Below are positions 1-12,800 of a stretch of 64,000 nt of DNA, piece after piece; the stretch's first letter is position 1; the number at the start of each line of letters is the position of its first letter. The stretch comes from Rhytidiadelphus loreus. Lineage: Eukaryota; Streptophyta; Bryopsida; Hypnales; Hylocomiaceae. Location of the stretch: assembly GCA_947034895.1 (NCBI GenBank), contig OX344762.1, forward strand, positions 23,540,760 to 23,604,759. The letters run 5' to 3'. Below the pieces are notes generated by a model. It searched no databases and was not told where the DNA came from. It saw only the letters and a list, made by a program, of their open reading frames with translations. The translations under genes were made by a program, and so were the position numbers.

Positions 1-880
1 AGTCGCCATTCCACATCTGCAAGCTGCTGCGGCCCCCTGCGAGCCAGTTCCCGCAGTCTGGGAACTCACAAGCCCTCTAGGGGGCTGAAATCTCCTCTAA
101 TGTTTTAGTTGTTGATTTTTTTGTTTCATTTTAGTTCTTGTTGCATCTTAGCTCATGCTTCTTGTTGCTTTTAATTTTATACATCTTGTTTCTTCTTCTT
201 GCATTTTAATTCTTTCTTCTTCTTAGTTCTTGCTTTTTGTTTCTTCTTATTGATTTTTAGTTCTTACTTCTTGTTTCTTTTTGTTGCCTCTTTAACACTT
301 GTTTCTTATTGCTTCTTAATTGTTATTTCTTGTTGCATCTTAAGTCTTGTTTGTTTTTGTCTTTTAGCACTCACCACTTTTTTCTTCTTCTTTCCTTCAT
401 TGCCATTTTTATTCTTCCTACTCTAAACTTGTGCTATATATTTTGTGTTGTAAACCTTAAAAGGTTGAGCTTCATTGTTCATTCACTAAAAATTGACCTC
501 TCATTTCTTTAATTGTATATGCAGGCACCAAAAGTTAAAACAAAGTTGTTGGAGACTACTTGCAATCCAATAGAGCCATCTTCACATTATTGTAAGGAAT
601 ATAAACCCTATTGGATTTTGTGAATGATTCATTGTGATATATATGTTTTAGATTGTTGGCTAATAAATGTCAATAAAGAGAGTTGCATTCCTTCTTATAT
701 TCTCCTTCTCCAATATGATTGTCTCATATATATCTCTAAAATCATGTGTATGTGTTTTTAACTACTTGAAGTGTTTTTTTCAATTGTTAAATCATCTTGA
801 TGTATAATTGCAATGTCTCATGTTCATTTTAAATGCATGAAAAATGTAATTGTAGTTTGTAATTAAAGTTATTTTGGACC
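1..880. other. No gene; T/C-rich low-complexity DNA
   Basis: Positions about 110-430 are a pyrimidine-rich tract built of irregular TTCTTG/TTTAG words. Open frames here translate to Phe/Leu/Ser runs and are composition artefacts. The first 100 bases are more GC-rich but hold nothing I recognise. From about 430 to 880 the DNA is AT-rich with no coding signal. Confidence 0.6.
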
Positions 881-999
881 TCAATCACCCCAATCACATA
901 ATACACACAAATTTTAAAAATATAACTTTCAATTATTCAAAGTATCACTTGGTTGAGTTACATTTCACAATATATATTGGCCAAAATATAATTAGTTAT

Positions 1000-1500
1000 A
1001 GTCATATAATGCATATACTTACGTGTGTCAAAATGTAACCTTACACATCCCAAAATATGACTACAATTAGTCATAAAATTTCTAATGGCATCCACATTAA
1101 CTACCATGTCAATAAAGAATATGACTCACAGGAGTCATATTTCACAATAACAAAGAATATGATTTACAAGAGTCATATTCATATTCCACATCATCCAAAA
1201 ATATGATTCATGGGAGGTATTTTCCACATAGCAGAAAATATGACTCACAAGAGTGATAATCCACAATTCACATCAACTAAAAAAATGACTCATCACAGTC
1301 ATATTCCATATCATTAAAAAATATGACTCATTGCAATCATATTCCACATTAGCCAAAATATGACTCATTGTAGTCATATTCCACATCAACCAAAACATGA
1401 CTCACCACAATCATATTCCACATCAACCAAAACATGACTCACCACAATCATATTCCACGTCAGCCAAAAATATATGACTAATAGAGTCATATGCCACATA
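1000..1500. repeat. Degenerate ~37-bp tandem repeat with dyad motifs
   Basis: A word of the form ATATGACTC-N4-GAGTCATAT followed by TTCCACATCA-CCAAAA recurs about every 35-40 bases. Clear starts are near 1121, 1159, 1203, 1239, 1286, 1322, 1360, 1397 and 1434. Many units contain an imperfect inverted repeat (GACTC against GAGTC). Units before 1100 are more decayed. The array ends beside a CACTA-like terminus at 1768, so it is probably the subterminal repeat region of a transposon; that link is inference. Confidence 0.7.
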
Positions 1501-1768
1501 GGATTTTTTTTCTTTGCCCGAGTAGCTCAAGAAAAAGTCAAGCCCTTAAGGATAGTCAATGTATATGCAACGTTGGCAAAATATGGCTAATTATGGTTAA
1601 TTATATCCCCAACCCTTATGACTCAAAATATAACTAATGTCTGAAGCGACTTGTTGGTGATGACTGGACCCAGTCATGCTTTGAGTCATCTACAATGATT
1701 TCTGAGTGAGTCATATTTTTTGATTTTATGACTTACTGCAGTCATAAAACATTGCTTTTGTTGTAGTA
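1500..1768. mobile_element. Possible right end of a CACTA-like element
   Basis: The stretch ends with TTTTGTTGTAGTA, whose reverse complement TACTACAACAAAA differs from a typical CACTA terminus (CACTACAACAAAA) by its first base. ATGACT/AGTCAT dyads like those of the adjacent tandem array lie just inside. The boundary falls where the homology of the hAT remnant to its left-hand coding neighbour stops, as expected of an insertion. No matching left terminus or target duplication was found, so the assignment is tentative. Confidence 0.4.
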
Positions 1769-1769
1769 T

Positions 1770-2759
1770 GCCCTTACTTTCCATCAGATCTACAAGCTTC
1801 TAAAGCTCCAAGTGCCACTTGTAGCTGCGACAAAAATATGAATACAACAATTGACATAGGGCCTCCAGCCGTGAAACCATCAGAAGGTTGGACAATGTTT
1901 CCACCACCAGGTTGATGCGATGTGAAGCACAACTAACTCTGAGGCAAAAGATGGCCCATTTTTAACAAATCTAAATAAATACCCCAATTTTAGGGCCCTA
2001 AAATGTATGGACCACGTTTGCCTTGAATGAAACTAGCTTACTTGCAATTTGCTCCCGTATAGGTCCTCTTTCTCCAACCAATGCCTATATGATTACTTTA
2101 GTAAAGTGATATGCAATACCACAGTCAAAAACACATGACAAATGAAGTAAGTGTGAGATCTTCTCCTATGAATCCAATGCATAATTGCATATATGTGAAC
2201 TTCGACCCACAAAGTATTGTCCATTGATGTCACTTTGTCTACGTTGATAGAAATAAGGCTAGCATTCTGAACTGCAAGCTTCAAAGCAAACAAAACACAA
2301 GAATGAAGGTATTATGCCAAATCCCACCCAGACGTCTCAGACCAGTGTTTTGTAGGGACATTCTTTAACTTCAAGTGCCTCAATAAGTATTGCTTAGGCT
2401 CATAGTCACACATAGGACGACTAGAATTGAGAACTTGAAAGAGTTTAGAAGATTGAAACCCCTTTCTGTTTGCTTTGCCATCGAAGCCAACCAAAACTTG
2501 GTCGGCGACACTATCGCCAAGTCGTTGCACCGCCCACAACTTCGTAACTGTAAATGCTTGCACGTTTGATGTAATTTTCACCTTTCTTCAATTGTGGGAA
2601 AGAACCGTCATTGCTCTTGCGGGTCCTTTTTCCCTCATGTTTTTCCAAATTATCCCCTTTGGAAACCATTATCTTTTGCCTACCACTTACAATACTGTAG
2701 CTCTTGCACACGACCCCCATCAAATTCCTAGCAGCAGCAAATACACCTTCTGCCCACAT
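1770..2759 (-). pseudogene. Decayed hAT-family transposase remnant
   Basis: Three minus-strand open pieces (2511-2759, 2312-2581, 2093-2293) and a frame near 1790-1970 align in order with the transposase of the hAT element at 23.5-28.6 kb. Shared blocks: WAEG...KHEGKR with GENYI (compare WAEG...KHDGKR, GESYI), then KLFQVLNSSRPM...THHW-like (compare VFQVLQSSRPM), then NVDKVTSMDNT (compare TVDEVTAVDNA), then a C-x2-HR-x-NL block (compare CVAHRCNL). These correspond to an N-terminal domain and the first part of an RNase H-like catalytic core. Frameshifts and stops separate every block, so it cannot encode a working protein. It is more diverged than the 24-kb copy and breaks off at the CACTA-like end at 1768. 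Family membership is secure by internal comparison. Confidence 0.75.
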
Positions 2760-4830
2760 AAATTTGCATGCCTAAACCTCCTACCACTGATGCGTCATGG
2801 TGCTGGTGGCAAATTTGCGTTTCTTCTACATACTTTTTTGTTTGTCTGGACAAGCAATCTCAGGATCCATAGCAATCTCAGGATCCAAGCCCTCTGGTGA
2901 TACCAATGAAGGAAAACGAGGCAAGGCACCAAAAAACAAGTCCTCCATGCGTGTCTCCAACACCCATGTCATGTCCTCCTCTACGTTGATTAGATTCTTA
3001 GCCACGCCAACAAGAAGGTATTTGCCCAAACCATGGAAGTTCTGTGATGAACCAAATGTGTGAACCTGAAAGTTCTCTAGCAACTTCAATTTAGGTGCCA
3101 TTGTACTGCCCATAGCCTTGCACAGCAAAAGACACCACCACAAACCCAAAAGACCACAGCAAAAGTGGGTGACTGCAAGAAACACTTGTCCTATTTTTTG
3201 TCCCCTTGACCTTAGACAAGTGGTTTTTTGCTCATAACTTTTGCATCGTGTGTCCATCTTCTATGAAACTTGAAATGAAGGTACATGTGGTAGTTTCAGA
3301 TGTTGAGTAATTTTTTGAGTTTTTTTAAAATTATTTTACTATTTTTAAACTGCCCCCAATTGGATGTCTACCTTGGCCATTTTGGAGGTTTGTAGTACTA
3401 TTTTTGATCCAAAACTAAGAATTTGAAGCTCAAAATTGGTATACAAGGACTTATACTAAAGTTACACAATCTCACCAAAGGATTTATAAAAATAGTAAAC
3501 TGTCCACCCTCCACATGTGCTCAAAGAGCACTACCTTTGCGCAAGTGTAGAGAACACAATTTTATTTTTTCAATAGTGAAAATTGGTGAAAAGGAGTATC
3601 TATAAGTTAGAAAAAAAATTCTTTTTTTTTGAGAATTTTTTGAATTTTTTTACTATTTTTTAAGAATTAAATTTCAAACTGTCTATTTTCTTCCATTTTT
3701 CAACCTTCTTTGACCGTGCATAACTCTTAGAGATAAAAAAATTTAGGTCTGAATTTTTGCACATATCATTTTTTTAATGCTTTACACATTATCTATATTT
3801 TATTTTATTTTAAAAAAAATTATTTCAAAATCCACGAACAGGAGTGAATTGGCCGTTTTGAACGAAAATCGGCAGATGTTTCTTGCAACTGCCCAAGTAC
3901 GATAAGTCGATAACCAACACAAAAGCAAATTTTAAAAATGGAAACCAAATTGCAAGCGTACACGGGAAAAGTGTCATGCAATCCGAAGAAGCCCAAAACG
4001 CAAAAAAAGAGAAGCCAAAATGCAAGAATGGAAGCCAAATATAGAAAAGTGGAAGCCAAAAATACACTTCTAAAATATAAGATTATACCTTGAATCGACA
4101 AGTCCCCACTCCCCATTTCTTCAACGTACTAAACTTGTCGCAACATCACGCCACATACTCGCAGCCCCGTGCCACCCAAATTCATAAATTTTGAATCCAC
4201 ATTCAAGATCAAGAGCCTCCATTTCCCAATTGACGTGAATGCGCAAGAAACCCAACATACAATTGTCTCTCAACGGAACTTCACAACATCCAAGAAGTGG
4301 CAGCAATCCGCCAAGCTGCCTCCGTTTTTGCAAATCGAGATTCTAGAATTGAAAGTGTAGGACGACCCAACCCACAACAATTATAAAATCTTTTTTCATT
4401 CAAAAGTAATTGAATGCCAATGCACAATCGCATACAAACTACAGAGTACAGACAAGGAGCCCAAGAGGAGTAAATGCAAAACATCATTGCAAAATTATAC
4501 ATTCCACAGGAGAAGACAGTTGCTATATCCTACATCCTGGAAGAGAAGACAACGCATGCATCAATTGCAAAATTCATGGTCCAGATCTAGCTACTAATGC
4601 TAAGATTGGACAGCCCAAGTAAGGTCCTTGCTAACCCTATTTTTGTGTGTCACGGGATGAACGCAAAAGCAAAAGTGGATGAAATCGCAATTTTGTATCA
4701 TGCTCTCCCAGAGGTAGGAAAACTTACTCAAATCTTGGTTTTCACAAAAAAATTTACAATGCAAGTTTAGCATGGGCAAAATCTTGGTAGAACTGGAGCG
4801 GTTTTAGCCACTTTAGGGAACACTGATCCC
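2760..4830. other. No recognised gene
   Basis: Mostly AT-rich. A 143-codon minus-strand open frame (2826-3257) abuts the hAT remnant but matches nothing I recognise, and it lacks support as a gene. A 17-base direct duplication (CAATCTCAGGATCC) lies at about 2857-2890. At 3940-4075 the word GGAAGCCAAA recurs several times. Nothing else is evident. Confidence 0.5.
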
Positions 4831-4839
4831 AAGAGTGGT

Positions 4840-5276
4840 AATGTAGTAATAAACAATCTATATCATATTATTTTTATTTTTTTCCAAAGTTTATTTTTGA
4901 ATGGGGAATTTATTACTATCCACAAACCAAAACACCTCATAACTTTCATCTTGTAAATCAAAACGGAATTATTCAAAGCTTTTCACGTATATATAAATCT
5001 AGAAAACCAATTTAAAATTTTTATTTTTTTAAAAAGTGATTTTAAAGAAGTTTTTGGGGCTGCCCATACTGCCCGTCGAACATTGAAAATTACATATCAT
5101 GCAATAACTTTTGAACTATGTAGTCAAAATTTATGAAAATTGCTATGCCTTAAAGCTACTCCTTGGGCACACATTGTGTGAAATTTTCAAAGAAAAAAAA
5201 TAAAAATTCCATTTGTAGTGACCTGCCCAAAATTGCTATGTTGCCAAAAAACAATGTTTGGTCCTTTAGGGGTTAA
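4840..5276 (-). mobile_element. Truncated TTAA-flanked element (reverse copy)
   Basis: It ends with GGTCCTTTAGGGGTTAA at 5260-5276, the family terminus. Reading inward on the minus strand it matches the first ~430 bases of the copy starting at 30741, including the shared words for a Phe/Lys-poor AT-rich stretch and AAGCTTT...GATTTACAAGATGAAAGTTA. Homology stops near 4840, where unrelated DNA begins, so the far end is missing. No coding capacity. Confidence 0.7.
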
Positions 5277-6081
5277 AGTTATAAAAACAATTTGTGTCTA
5301 TTTGTCAACATTCATAATACACTAATTTGAACTATTAGTCAAGGTGAAAAATTAGTGTTACCTTTGAATTTTCATTTTCAAAGAAATTGATAAAATATAG
5401 TCATATTTTTGCATGCACTTATATAATTATTTTATAAATAGTATGATTTAACTAAATCAATATCACATGTACTATTGGAACAAATCAATGTAGTTTGATC
5501 ACTCAATACTTCACATTTTGGTGCTAATTATTTTTAAATAATTTGAATTTAGTATAAAAGAGGAAGAAATCTAACAGAAAAAGGAGATCTTAAATGTGGA
5601 TTGTTCCTAAGTGATGATTTATTTGGCCTCTAAATCTTAAAGTTTGCATTTCTAATTCTTTACACTTTTTAGGGATTAAATGAATTATACAAAGCCATTG
5701 TTCCAACCTACTGATCCTTTTAGGATTAAAGTAGTTCAAATTTCAACAAATGCAAAGATGTGATAGAATGTAACTTAGAATAATAATATAATGATGAATT
5801 TTAAATAAAAATTGTAACTATATTTAATCTATGATTGATGTATTACACATATCATTGCACTCACTTGTATATATATAAAAAATATAAAACTTATAATTAC
5901 ATATCCTTTTAAAATTTTAATGTGAATAAAACATTGCTTAATGATTTTTTCTTCAAATTTAAATGATTGAATGTTAATTTGTAAACATGTCAATTTTTAA
6001 AGTTTTATATTTTTGTTTATTTTTTGAAGCCAGTTTAAAGGGACATTTAGTCAAAGAAAGTAAAACAATAAAGCATAGTGT
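5277..6081. other. No gene; AT-rich DNA
   Basis: AT-rich sequence without open frames of note, inverted-repeat elements or recognisable signals. Confidence 0.5.
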
Positions 6082-7166
6082 TTAACTCCTAATGTCCCAT
6101 TGTCCCCTTGAGGGACAAAATGGATTGGGGGCAAGCTCTTACGGTTTCAATATTTGTCATGATTTTATGAAAGTTCTATGAAGATTGGAAAACAATTTTT
6201 TTTCCCCAATTGTATGTCCAAATCAAAAGCTATGTTGCTCAAAAAGTTTTTGGGAACTCGGACAATTTGAAAATCTTTAAGGGATTTTCTTCAAAAAAGT
6301 TCATTAGGAGTCAAACTTTGTGAGCTATGTTGGGGCGGTTTCAAGAAAAAACATTTTTTTCTAACTTCAAGTCCTATTCTAACTTGCAATTTGTGAAGTC
6401 AAAATTCTTGAAATTTTTTCCATATATTCCAAATGTTTTTTTCTTACTTCTCGATATATGGATTTCTTATAAAAAATTTCCTCATTGCACAAGAAATCAT
6501 CAAAAAATGACTCATGTATTGCCAATTCACTTAACCTCTTTGCATTGCAAGGTGAACATCTTAGTTGCTTCTGAAATTTTTCATAAGTGAACCTAACATC
6601 ATATACTTCTGATTGGTCAAAATATTCATTTTTGTATAGAGAAAAATTGTATTCCAATAGGGCCTGAAGATTGAAATGAGGAGGATTGCTAAAATTTGGT
6701 AATTTTTTTGCTTGAACTGAAATTACTATGAATTTTAGAAGGCAAAAGTTGGTCTAGACCCATATTTAATGTGTAGACTATTTCAAATGTGCCCACTTCA
6801 AAGACTACTTCTTGTTCACTTTGGCACTCCAAACCAAAAAGATGTGTCATGAAAAGAATGGAAGAATTGATGGTCAGAAATCAAGAACTCATGTTTGGAA
6901 ATTAGTCCCAACGTCTCATAAAACGCTCTATTGATTAATGATTATTGATGGGGTTGTGGTTGGTGATGGGTGGTTCTACCTTAATCTCTCAATCCGTGCG
7001 ATCAAATGGGTTGAAATTTTTTTCACACTTTGGTAAAATACTTTACTTCAGTTTTACACAATTAAATTAAAGAAAAATAATAATTTTCATTTTTGAATAA
7101 CATACCATAAAAATACAATTTCTGACAATGTCACCCTGAAAAAAAACTTGATCCTTTAGAGGTTAA
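6082..7166. mobile_element. Probable TTAA-flanked element
   Basis: The left end TTAACTCCTAATGTCCC with CATTGTCC closely matches other family left ends. The right end GATCCTTTAGAGGTTAA at 7150-7166 matches family right ends. At 1085 bp it is longer than the ~910-930 bp typical of other copies, and the middle (6330-6900) does not obviously align, so an internal insertion or a chance pairing of two partial copies is possible. Short open frames at 6327-6657 match nothing I know. Confidence 0.5.
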
Positions 7167-7646
7167 TGCTCCCTTTGTTTCAAAATCAATTTCTCCATTA
7201 ACCCCTGAAGTCCCAAGGCCATTTTTTTTGTCAAAACAACTCAAAACTACCACTTCTGCTATGTCCACCTTTGAAATATATATTTAAATGTTTTTCAGAA
7301 TCTAACCGTAGGATCTTGTTCTACACTTGTCTTAAATCACGTGATAATTTTTTTTGATGTTTGACCGTATAGATTGAAAAATATCAGCATTCAGGAATGA
7401 AGATGGCCGCTGCGTTGCTCATGCGGCGCTCCCCCCATGAGCGATTCAAGGATCCGCAGTGACCATGCTCGAAGTACCCAATCCCGTCTCGCACGATTAC
7501 ATCAAGTAGACGTCCCTTTCCCTGCGCGCTGCGCGCGTAACAGGGATCGAGCCTGGGTGGGGTAGATTAGTCGAACTTAGGGTTAGGAAAGTTAAGCCCT
7601 GATTTTAGGGTTTTAGAGGACCAGCCAGCCAAGCAAGTAGGTCACG

Positions 7647-9690
7647 ATGACGCAGAGGTCGTACGCGAGTACACTGAGGGCAAGATTGGAGCACGCGCCA
7701 GCCTCTCTCAGCGCCTCCGGATTGGAGCAAGAGACGGGACAACAAGATGAGGTGGAACCGGAGCTAGTTGCGGCAGTCACAAGTATGGGCAGAAACGCGA
7801 AGCTACACCCCACAAAACCTACTCCTGGTGAGTCACTGCCAGAAGGCTTTGCACGTAGTTATGCTGGTTTCCTTCTTTGCAACACGGCCATTGAAGTTCA
7901 AGTCGACCAGGAAGTAGTAAGAAAGGAAACCGAGCGTCTTCAGAAGCATGCAGTAGTGGCATATTTCGTAGGGGGCAAGCCGTCACACCACGAACTCATG
8001 AAGTGGGCGAACGCCCTTCAAGTTCAAATTGGTGATTGGATAGGATTAGCCGATTAGGGTGCGAGCTGGGCAGAGGCTTCTTTCAAGTCCTCACGAGGCA
8101 GACGGTGGCCACCCAAAAACTTCTGATGCTAACTCCCCACCCTTAACCCTAAACCCTAAACCCCTAAACCCTAAATCCTAAACCCTAAACCCTAAACCCT
8201 AATGCTAACTCCCCACCATTCAAAATGGGGCACCTGCATTATACAAACATGGGCATCCGGCTTCAGCGCAGGCAGCCCATCAAAACTAAAAGTCCCCACG
8301 TGGGTCACCCTAAGAGGGATCCCCGGGGAATTTCTGGGAGTTGCCAAGGAAATTGTCGGAGGGCTAGGAGTCCTGATTGGCAGCGACAGACGCAATGCCA
8401 ATGCATCGGAGCAACGTTTTTGTGTGGCGATGCAATCTGATAAAGGATGGGCAACACAGCTGACGGTGATGAACAAAGGCACGGGAGAAAGAGTATTCAT
8501 TGAAGTGGACTATTGCAATTTGCCAATTAGATGCAGGACGTGTCATGCCACAGATCACGCAATGAAGGAATGCCAGAGATTCAAGAAAGCGGGTCAAGCA
8601 GCAGAATCAGGACAACAAGGCAGAGACGAACGGGGTGGAGAGATGGAGGGGTCGACAGAAAGGCCACAACAGCAGGTCGATCCTTCATACGGCCCTCCCC
8701 CTCCTCCTCCTCCCATTGGCAACCACAATCCAACAGTGCTAATTGATGGAGACGAGTCTACAGAGGGGAGCCGGGACCAGGATTTGGGGGCTCAAAAAGG
8801 AGCATCCAACACGCCAGGAGAAGCCAGCCAAGCGCCAACAGAGGAAGAAGGCTGGACCACAGTAAGCAGAGGCAAAAATAAAGCGTCTGGCCCGCCACCC
8901 AAATCACATACACCAAAAAATAGGCCCAACAACAAAGCCACTGATGACAGGCACGGGGGATGGAGGCTGGCGACCCCCTTAACCCATTCGCAGCATCCCA
9001 GCACCAGCGCACCAAGGGAAGACAGGTTTGCCCGAGTAAGCCAAAGGCATGAGAAGGACAATCTGAACCAAATGGTAGTATGGGAGCAACCCCGCCCCCC
9101 CCAGGTCAGAGTGGAGATGCGATCCAGCCGCAACATACCAGCCAAGAAGGGGCGAACCGAGCAAGTGTGCGCAGGGAGGACGCAGGGATACAGGCAGCGG
9201 CCGCTATAATCCTAGGCAATGGCGGAGGAGTGAAGTCATTAGAACACAAGGGAGCCACCCCCTCATCAGAGATGGGCCACCACACTCCGCCCAAGAGGGG
9301 TCCAGCCTCCCCGGATTGTTTGGCCCGCAAGGCTCAATCCGTCGGACCGAAGCAGCCCCCAAAGTCCCCATCCAGATGCCCCCTCCCCCCCCGCACATCC
9401 TCCCTGGTGAGTCACAGCCGGCTCGGATGCTAGCTGAGACGTCACGAGTGCTGGACCTCAACGCAACGGACGACCCTTTAGCATCCACAGCTCACACCCC
9501 GGGCCCAGAAGATGCCGGACAAAGCTACCCCCCCCCACACAGAGGAGCTTGCGAAGCCGAAGATCAGTTGCAGGTAGATCCATGCACCCCCCGGGCCACG
9601 ACACGTGGGGACCACTTCACTCCCTTCACCCCCGTGATTACGGGTATCCTAGAGGGGATGAGGGATGAGTTCCTCAATGGTTTAGACTGA
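7647..9690 (+). pseudogene. LINE ORF1 (DUF4283-like, CCHC zinc knuckle), broken
   Basis: Nucleic-acid-binding ORF1 of the LINE, expected to package the RNA. The first piece (7647-8057) opens with ATG and ends with a DUF4283-like motif (HAVVAYFVGGKPSHHEL, then W at the start of a strand). The second piece (8202-9209) has the GF..GSP..LK.PTWVTL block typical of that domain and a CCHC knuckle, C-x2-C-x4-H-x4-C (CRTC..H..K.C), near 8535-8575, followed by a Pro/Gln/Gly-rich tail. Later pieces (9080-9433, 9316-9690) continue the tail in other frames. Frame changes occur near 8055, in the telomeric insert at 8142-8201, and at C-runs near 9095-9100 and 9320. It ends about 200 bases before ORF2. Broken beyond function. 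Confidence 0.85.
8126..8217. repeat. Telomere-repeat insertion with 16-bp flanking duplication
   Basis: Sixty bases of CCCTAAA units with a few variant units (8142-8201) lie between two exact copies of ATGCTAACTCCCCACC (8126-8141 and 8202-8217). Taking out the insert and one flank restores a continuous LINE ORF1 frame (…LL-MLTPHH-SKWG…). The telomere tract is therefore a later insertion that made its own target duplication, and it did not arise from local expansion. Confidence 0.9.
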
Positions 9691-9895
9691 CGAGGGAAAG
9701 AGTGGCCCCATCCTCGATTTCCAAAGAGTTAACCCCCAAACAGAGAAACAGAAGACTAGTGGCCTCAGAGACCGCCAAGCGCCATCGCTCCGCCATCCTC
9801 CAGCATTGCAGAGATGTGGATCGCAGGGGAAACGAGAGTGCTGGACGAAGGGCCACCGAACTCTTCCCCGCTAACCCACCCCCCCATCCACTCCG

Positions 9896-12800
9896 ATGAA
9901 AGTCACAACTATCTCACAAAACGTTCAAGGATTGAACGACACAGGAAAACTCGACATAGTCCGGAATTACTATAGGGCTTTATTTAAGGAAATAGATGTG
10001 CTGTGTATGCAGGAACACCATCTAAGGGAACCAAAACTATCTAACCTGGGCAGATCATTCTGGCCCCGTGCAACGTTTATAGGACGTGAAGCAGCCCCGG
10101 GATTTGGTCACACCCCAGGAGAGGTCGGAGCGGGGACGGGTGGCATATGTATGTGGCTAGCACCGCACGTGGCACAATGCCTCCTCAGCTCGGGCCACAC
10201 GCAATGCGGACGCGCGCAGTGGGTGCGGCTTGGAGGTATAGAAGGGGGCGATCTAGGCATCTTGAATGTTTATGCCGCTAACAGCGCAAATGTGAGATGC
10301 GTGCTATGGGAAAAACTATTGGAGGTACTCCCCAGGGATTGCCGTTGGATAATGACGGGCGATTGGAACTTTGTGGAAAACCAGCATGACAAGTCAAATA
10401 TGAACGGACGTATAGTCTCGAGTAGAGAAAGCCGATGCTTTGCATTGCTCAAAGATGCTTTCGATGTTTCAGATAGCTTCCCGGCCAGTGAGAGAATTAG
10501 ATTCTCATGGGACAATAGAAGAATTGGAGCTCTCAGATCCCTGGCCAGACTGGATCGATGTTACTCATTCAATCCTCTGGGTGCCGGCCCCTCCCCAGTA
10601 ACTCATTATAAAATCAGAGGTGACTCGGGTCATTCCGATCATCACCCTGTTGTCCACACGGTTCAGCTGCTTCCACCCCCAGACAGGAGATCTTCCTATA
10701 AGATGAGCGGTTTTTACCTAAGAGACCCGGAAGTGAAAGCGTCAATTCACCGGATTTGGCACCACAACCCACAACTGGAGTTCACGGGGAAACTACGGAA
10801 AGTGGTGAAGTACTATAAAGAATATTGCAAATCGAGGGCAATAGAGAGAAGAGCCAGGGAAACGGAGCTGAGAATCAAGCTGGCTCAAGCACAGGAAGAA
10901 CTACACCGATCCCCCTACAGCCAAGAGATCCAGGCCGAAATCGCTAACACCACCAATGAGCTTGCCGTACTGGGCAGGCACATAGCGGAGGGACAACGCA
11001 TAAGAAGTAGAGTCAAATGGCTAAAATCGGGCGATAAGTGCACCCGAGATTTCTTCAAAGCGGCCAGACCCCATTCAGGCGCCTCCAACATCTCAGAGCT
11101 GGAAGACGATCAAGGTATTAAAAAGGGAGACCAAGGTAGCCTAGAACGTATATGCGCAAAGTTCTATCAAAATTTATATTCCGCCCCAGCACATTCCCCT
11201 CTGCAGGATAGGAATCAAGAACTGGCCCTCGACGGCATAAACAACAGGCTCACGAGCAAGATGAAGGAGTTGTTAGCAAAACCGATTGGGATGAAGGACC
11301 TTGACACAGCCCTGAAAGAATTGAGTCCCGGGAAAGCCCCAGGGCCTGACGGTGTGATCACCGACTTCTACAAATGCTATTGGGACCTCATCAAGCAGGA
11401 TTATCTTAAAATGATTTCAAGAGCTGTTGCGACAGACGTGCTTCCTCCTGGCATTACGACCGGTCTGATTTCATTAATCCATAAAGGGGGAGACCGCTGC
11501 CAATTGACCAACTAGCATCCCATTACACTCCTAAATGTGGCCTACAAAATCTTTTCGAAGGCACTACAGGTTAGACTTCAGCCGATACTTATGGAAATCA
11601 TCGACCTCGACCAATCGGCTTACCTGCCCCTCCGTTTTATCCTTGACAACATTATGTTGACACATGAGACAATCGGCTGGGCCGAATTCTCCAAGCAGGC
11701 GCTAATCTTCCTGAAACTCGATTTCTCGAAAGCCTTCGATACGGTCGACTGGAGGTTCTTATCCCGAGCGATGACAGCGATGGGCATTCCCCCACACTTT
11801 ACTGCCATGACTACCATGCTATTTAAGGGAGCTAAAGCTTCAGTCAAAGTTAACGGAGCGCACTCCCAGTCTTTCTCAATCTTAAGAGGAGTCAGGCAAG
11901 GTTGCCCGTTAGCGCCATACTTATTCTTAATTGTGGCGGAAGTCTTGAATACGATGGTAAAGAGGAGTGTAGCAGTAGGCCGAATCCGAGGTATCCAGCT
12001 ACCGGGCGGAGAGGCGCAGCAAGTCATTGCGCAGTTTGCTGATGATACCTCGCTCACCCTACGAGCGGAGCGGGACTCAGTCTTAGCCATGGTGTCTTTA
12101 TTGGACAACTTTTGTAGCGCAGCTGGTCTTGTCCTCAACTGGGTAAAATCTTGCGGATACTGGCACTCGAGTGAAGAAGCAGTGCGTCCAGAGTGGACCC
12201 ACCAGCTAGGGATCACATGGGTGGAAGGAGAGAACGTGACAAAGCTGCTGGGGACACCGTTCGGCATGAATATAGCGGCTCCTGCAATGGACACCTTCCT
12301 CCAAGAGAGGATGACAAAACAACTCCAGAAGTGGTGTACAGCTAAAATCAATTCGACAAGGAGAGGAGTAATTGTCAACAGCGTCCTGTTATCCTCGCTA
12401 ATTTTCTTTGTGGCAATCTGGGGGGGCACCCTAGCCGGCGTGAAAAAAGCCACCTCAGCGGCAGTGAGCTACATGTGGTCAAGAAGGGAACACCGCACCA
12501 GACACAAAGTAGCGTGGCTACAATGCTGTCAATCAAGGGACGATGGAGGCCTCAATATGATCAACCCGCAGGATGCCCTTACTGCCTTGATGGTCAAATG
12601 GATACTAAAAGCTTGTGAGCCCGGAATGTCCAATCTTCACAAGCTGCTCAGATATAGGCTGAGACATTTTCAACCGTATAAAGGAGGCCGATGGGCCCCC
12701 AGCCTAGAATTCTTCACGGTCCCCCAGTTCCAGATCCACAAGGGCTCGACAGCCTGGAACAGAGCTGGTCAATCATGGCGGAAGTTAATTCACAAACTGC

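Noticed and set aside
199..512. Open frames rich in Phe, Leu and Cys
   Set aside because: They follow a pyrimidine-rich low-complexity tract; no domain, splice or homology support.
2826..3257. 143-codon minus-strand frame ending near the hAT remnant
   Set aside because: No recognised domain and no counterpart in the better-preserved hAT copy; could be chance in a GC-richer patch.
6379..6657. 92-codon minus-strand frame with a natural-looking composition
   Set aside because: It begins at TTG, lies within a probable TTAA element and shows no known motif.
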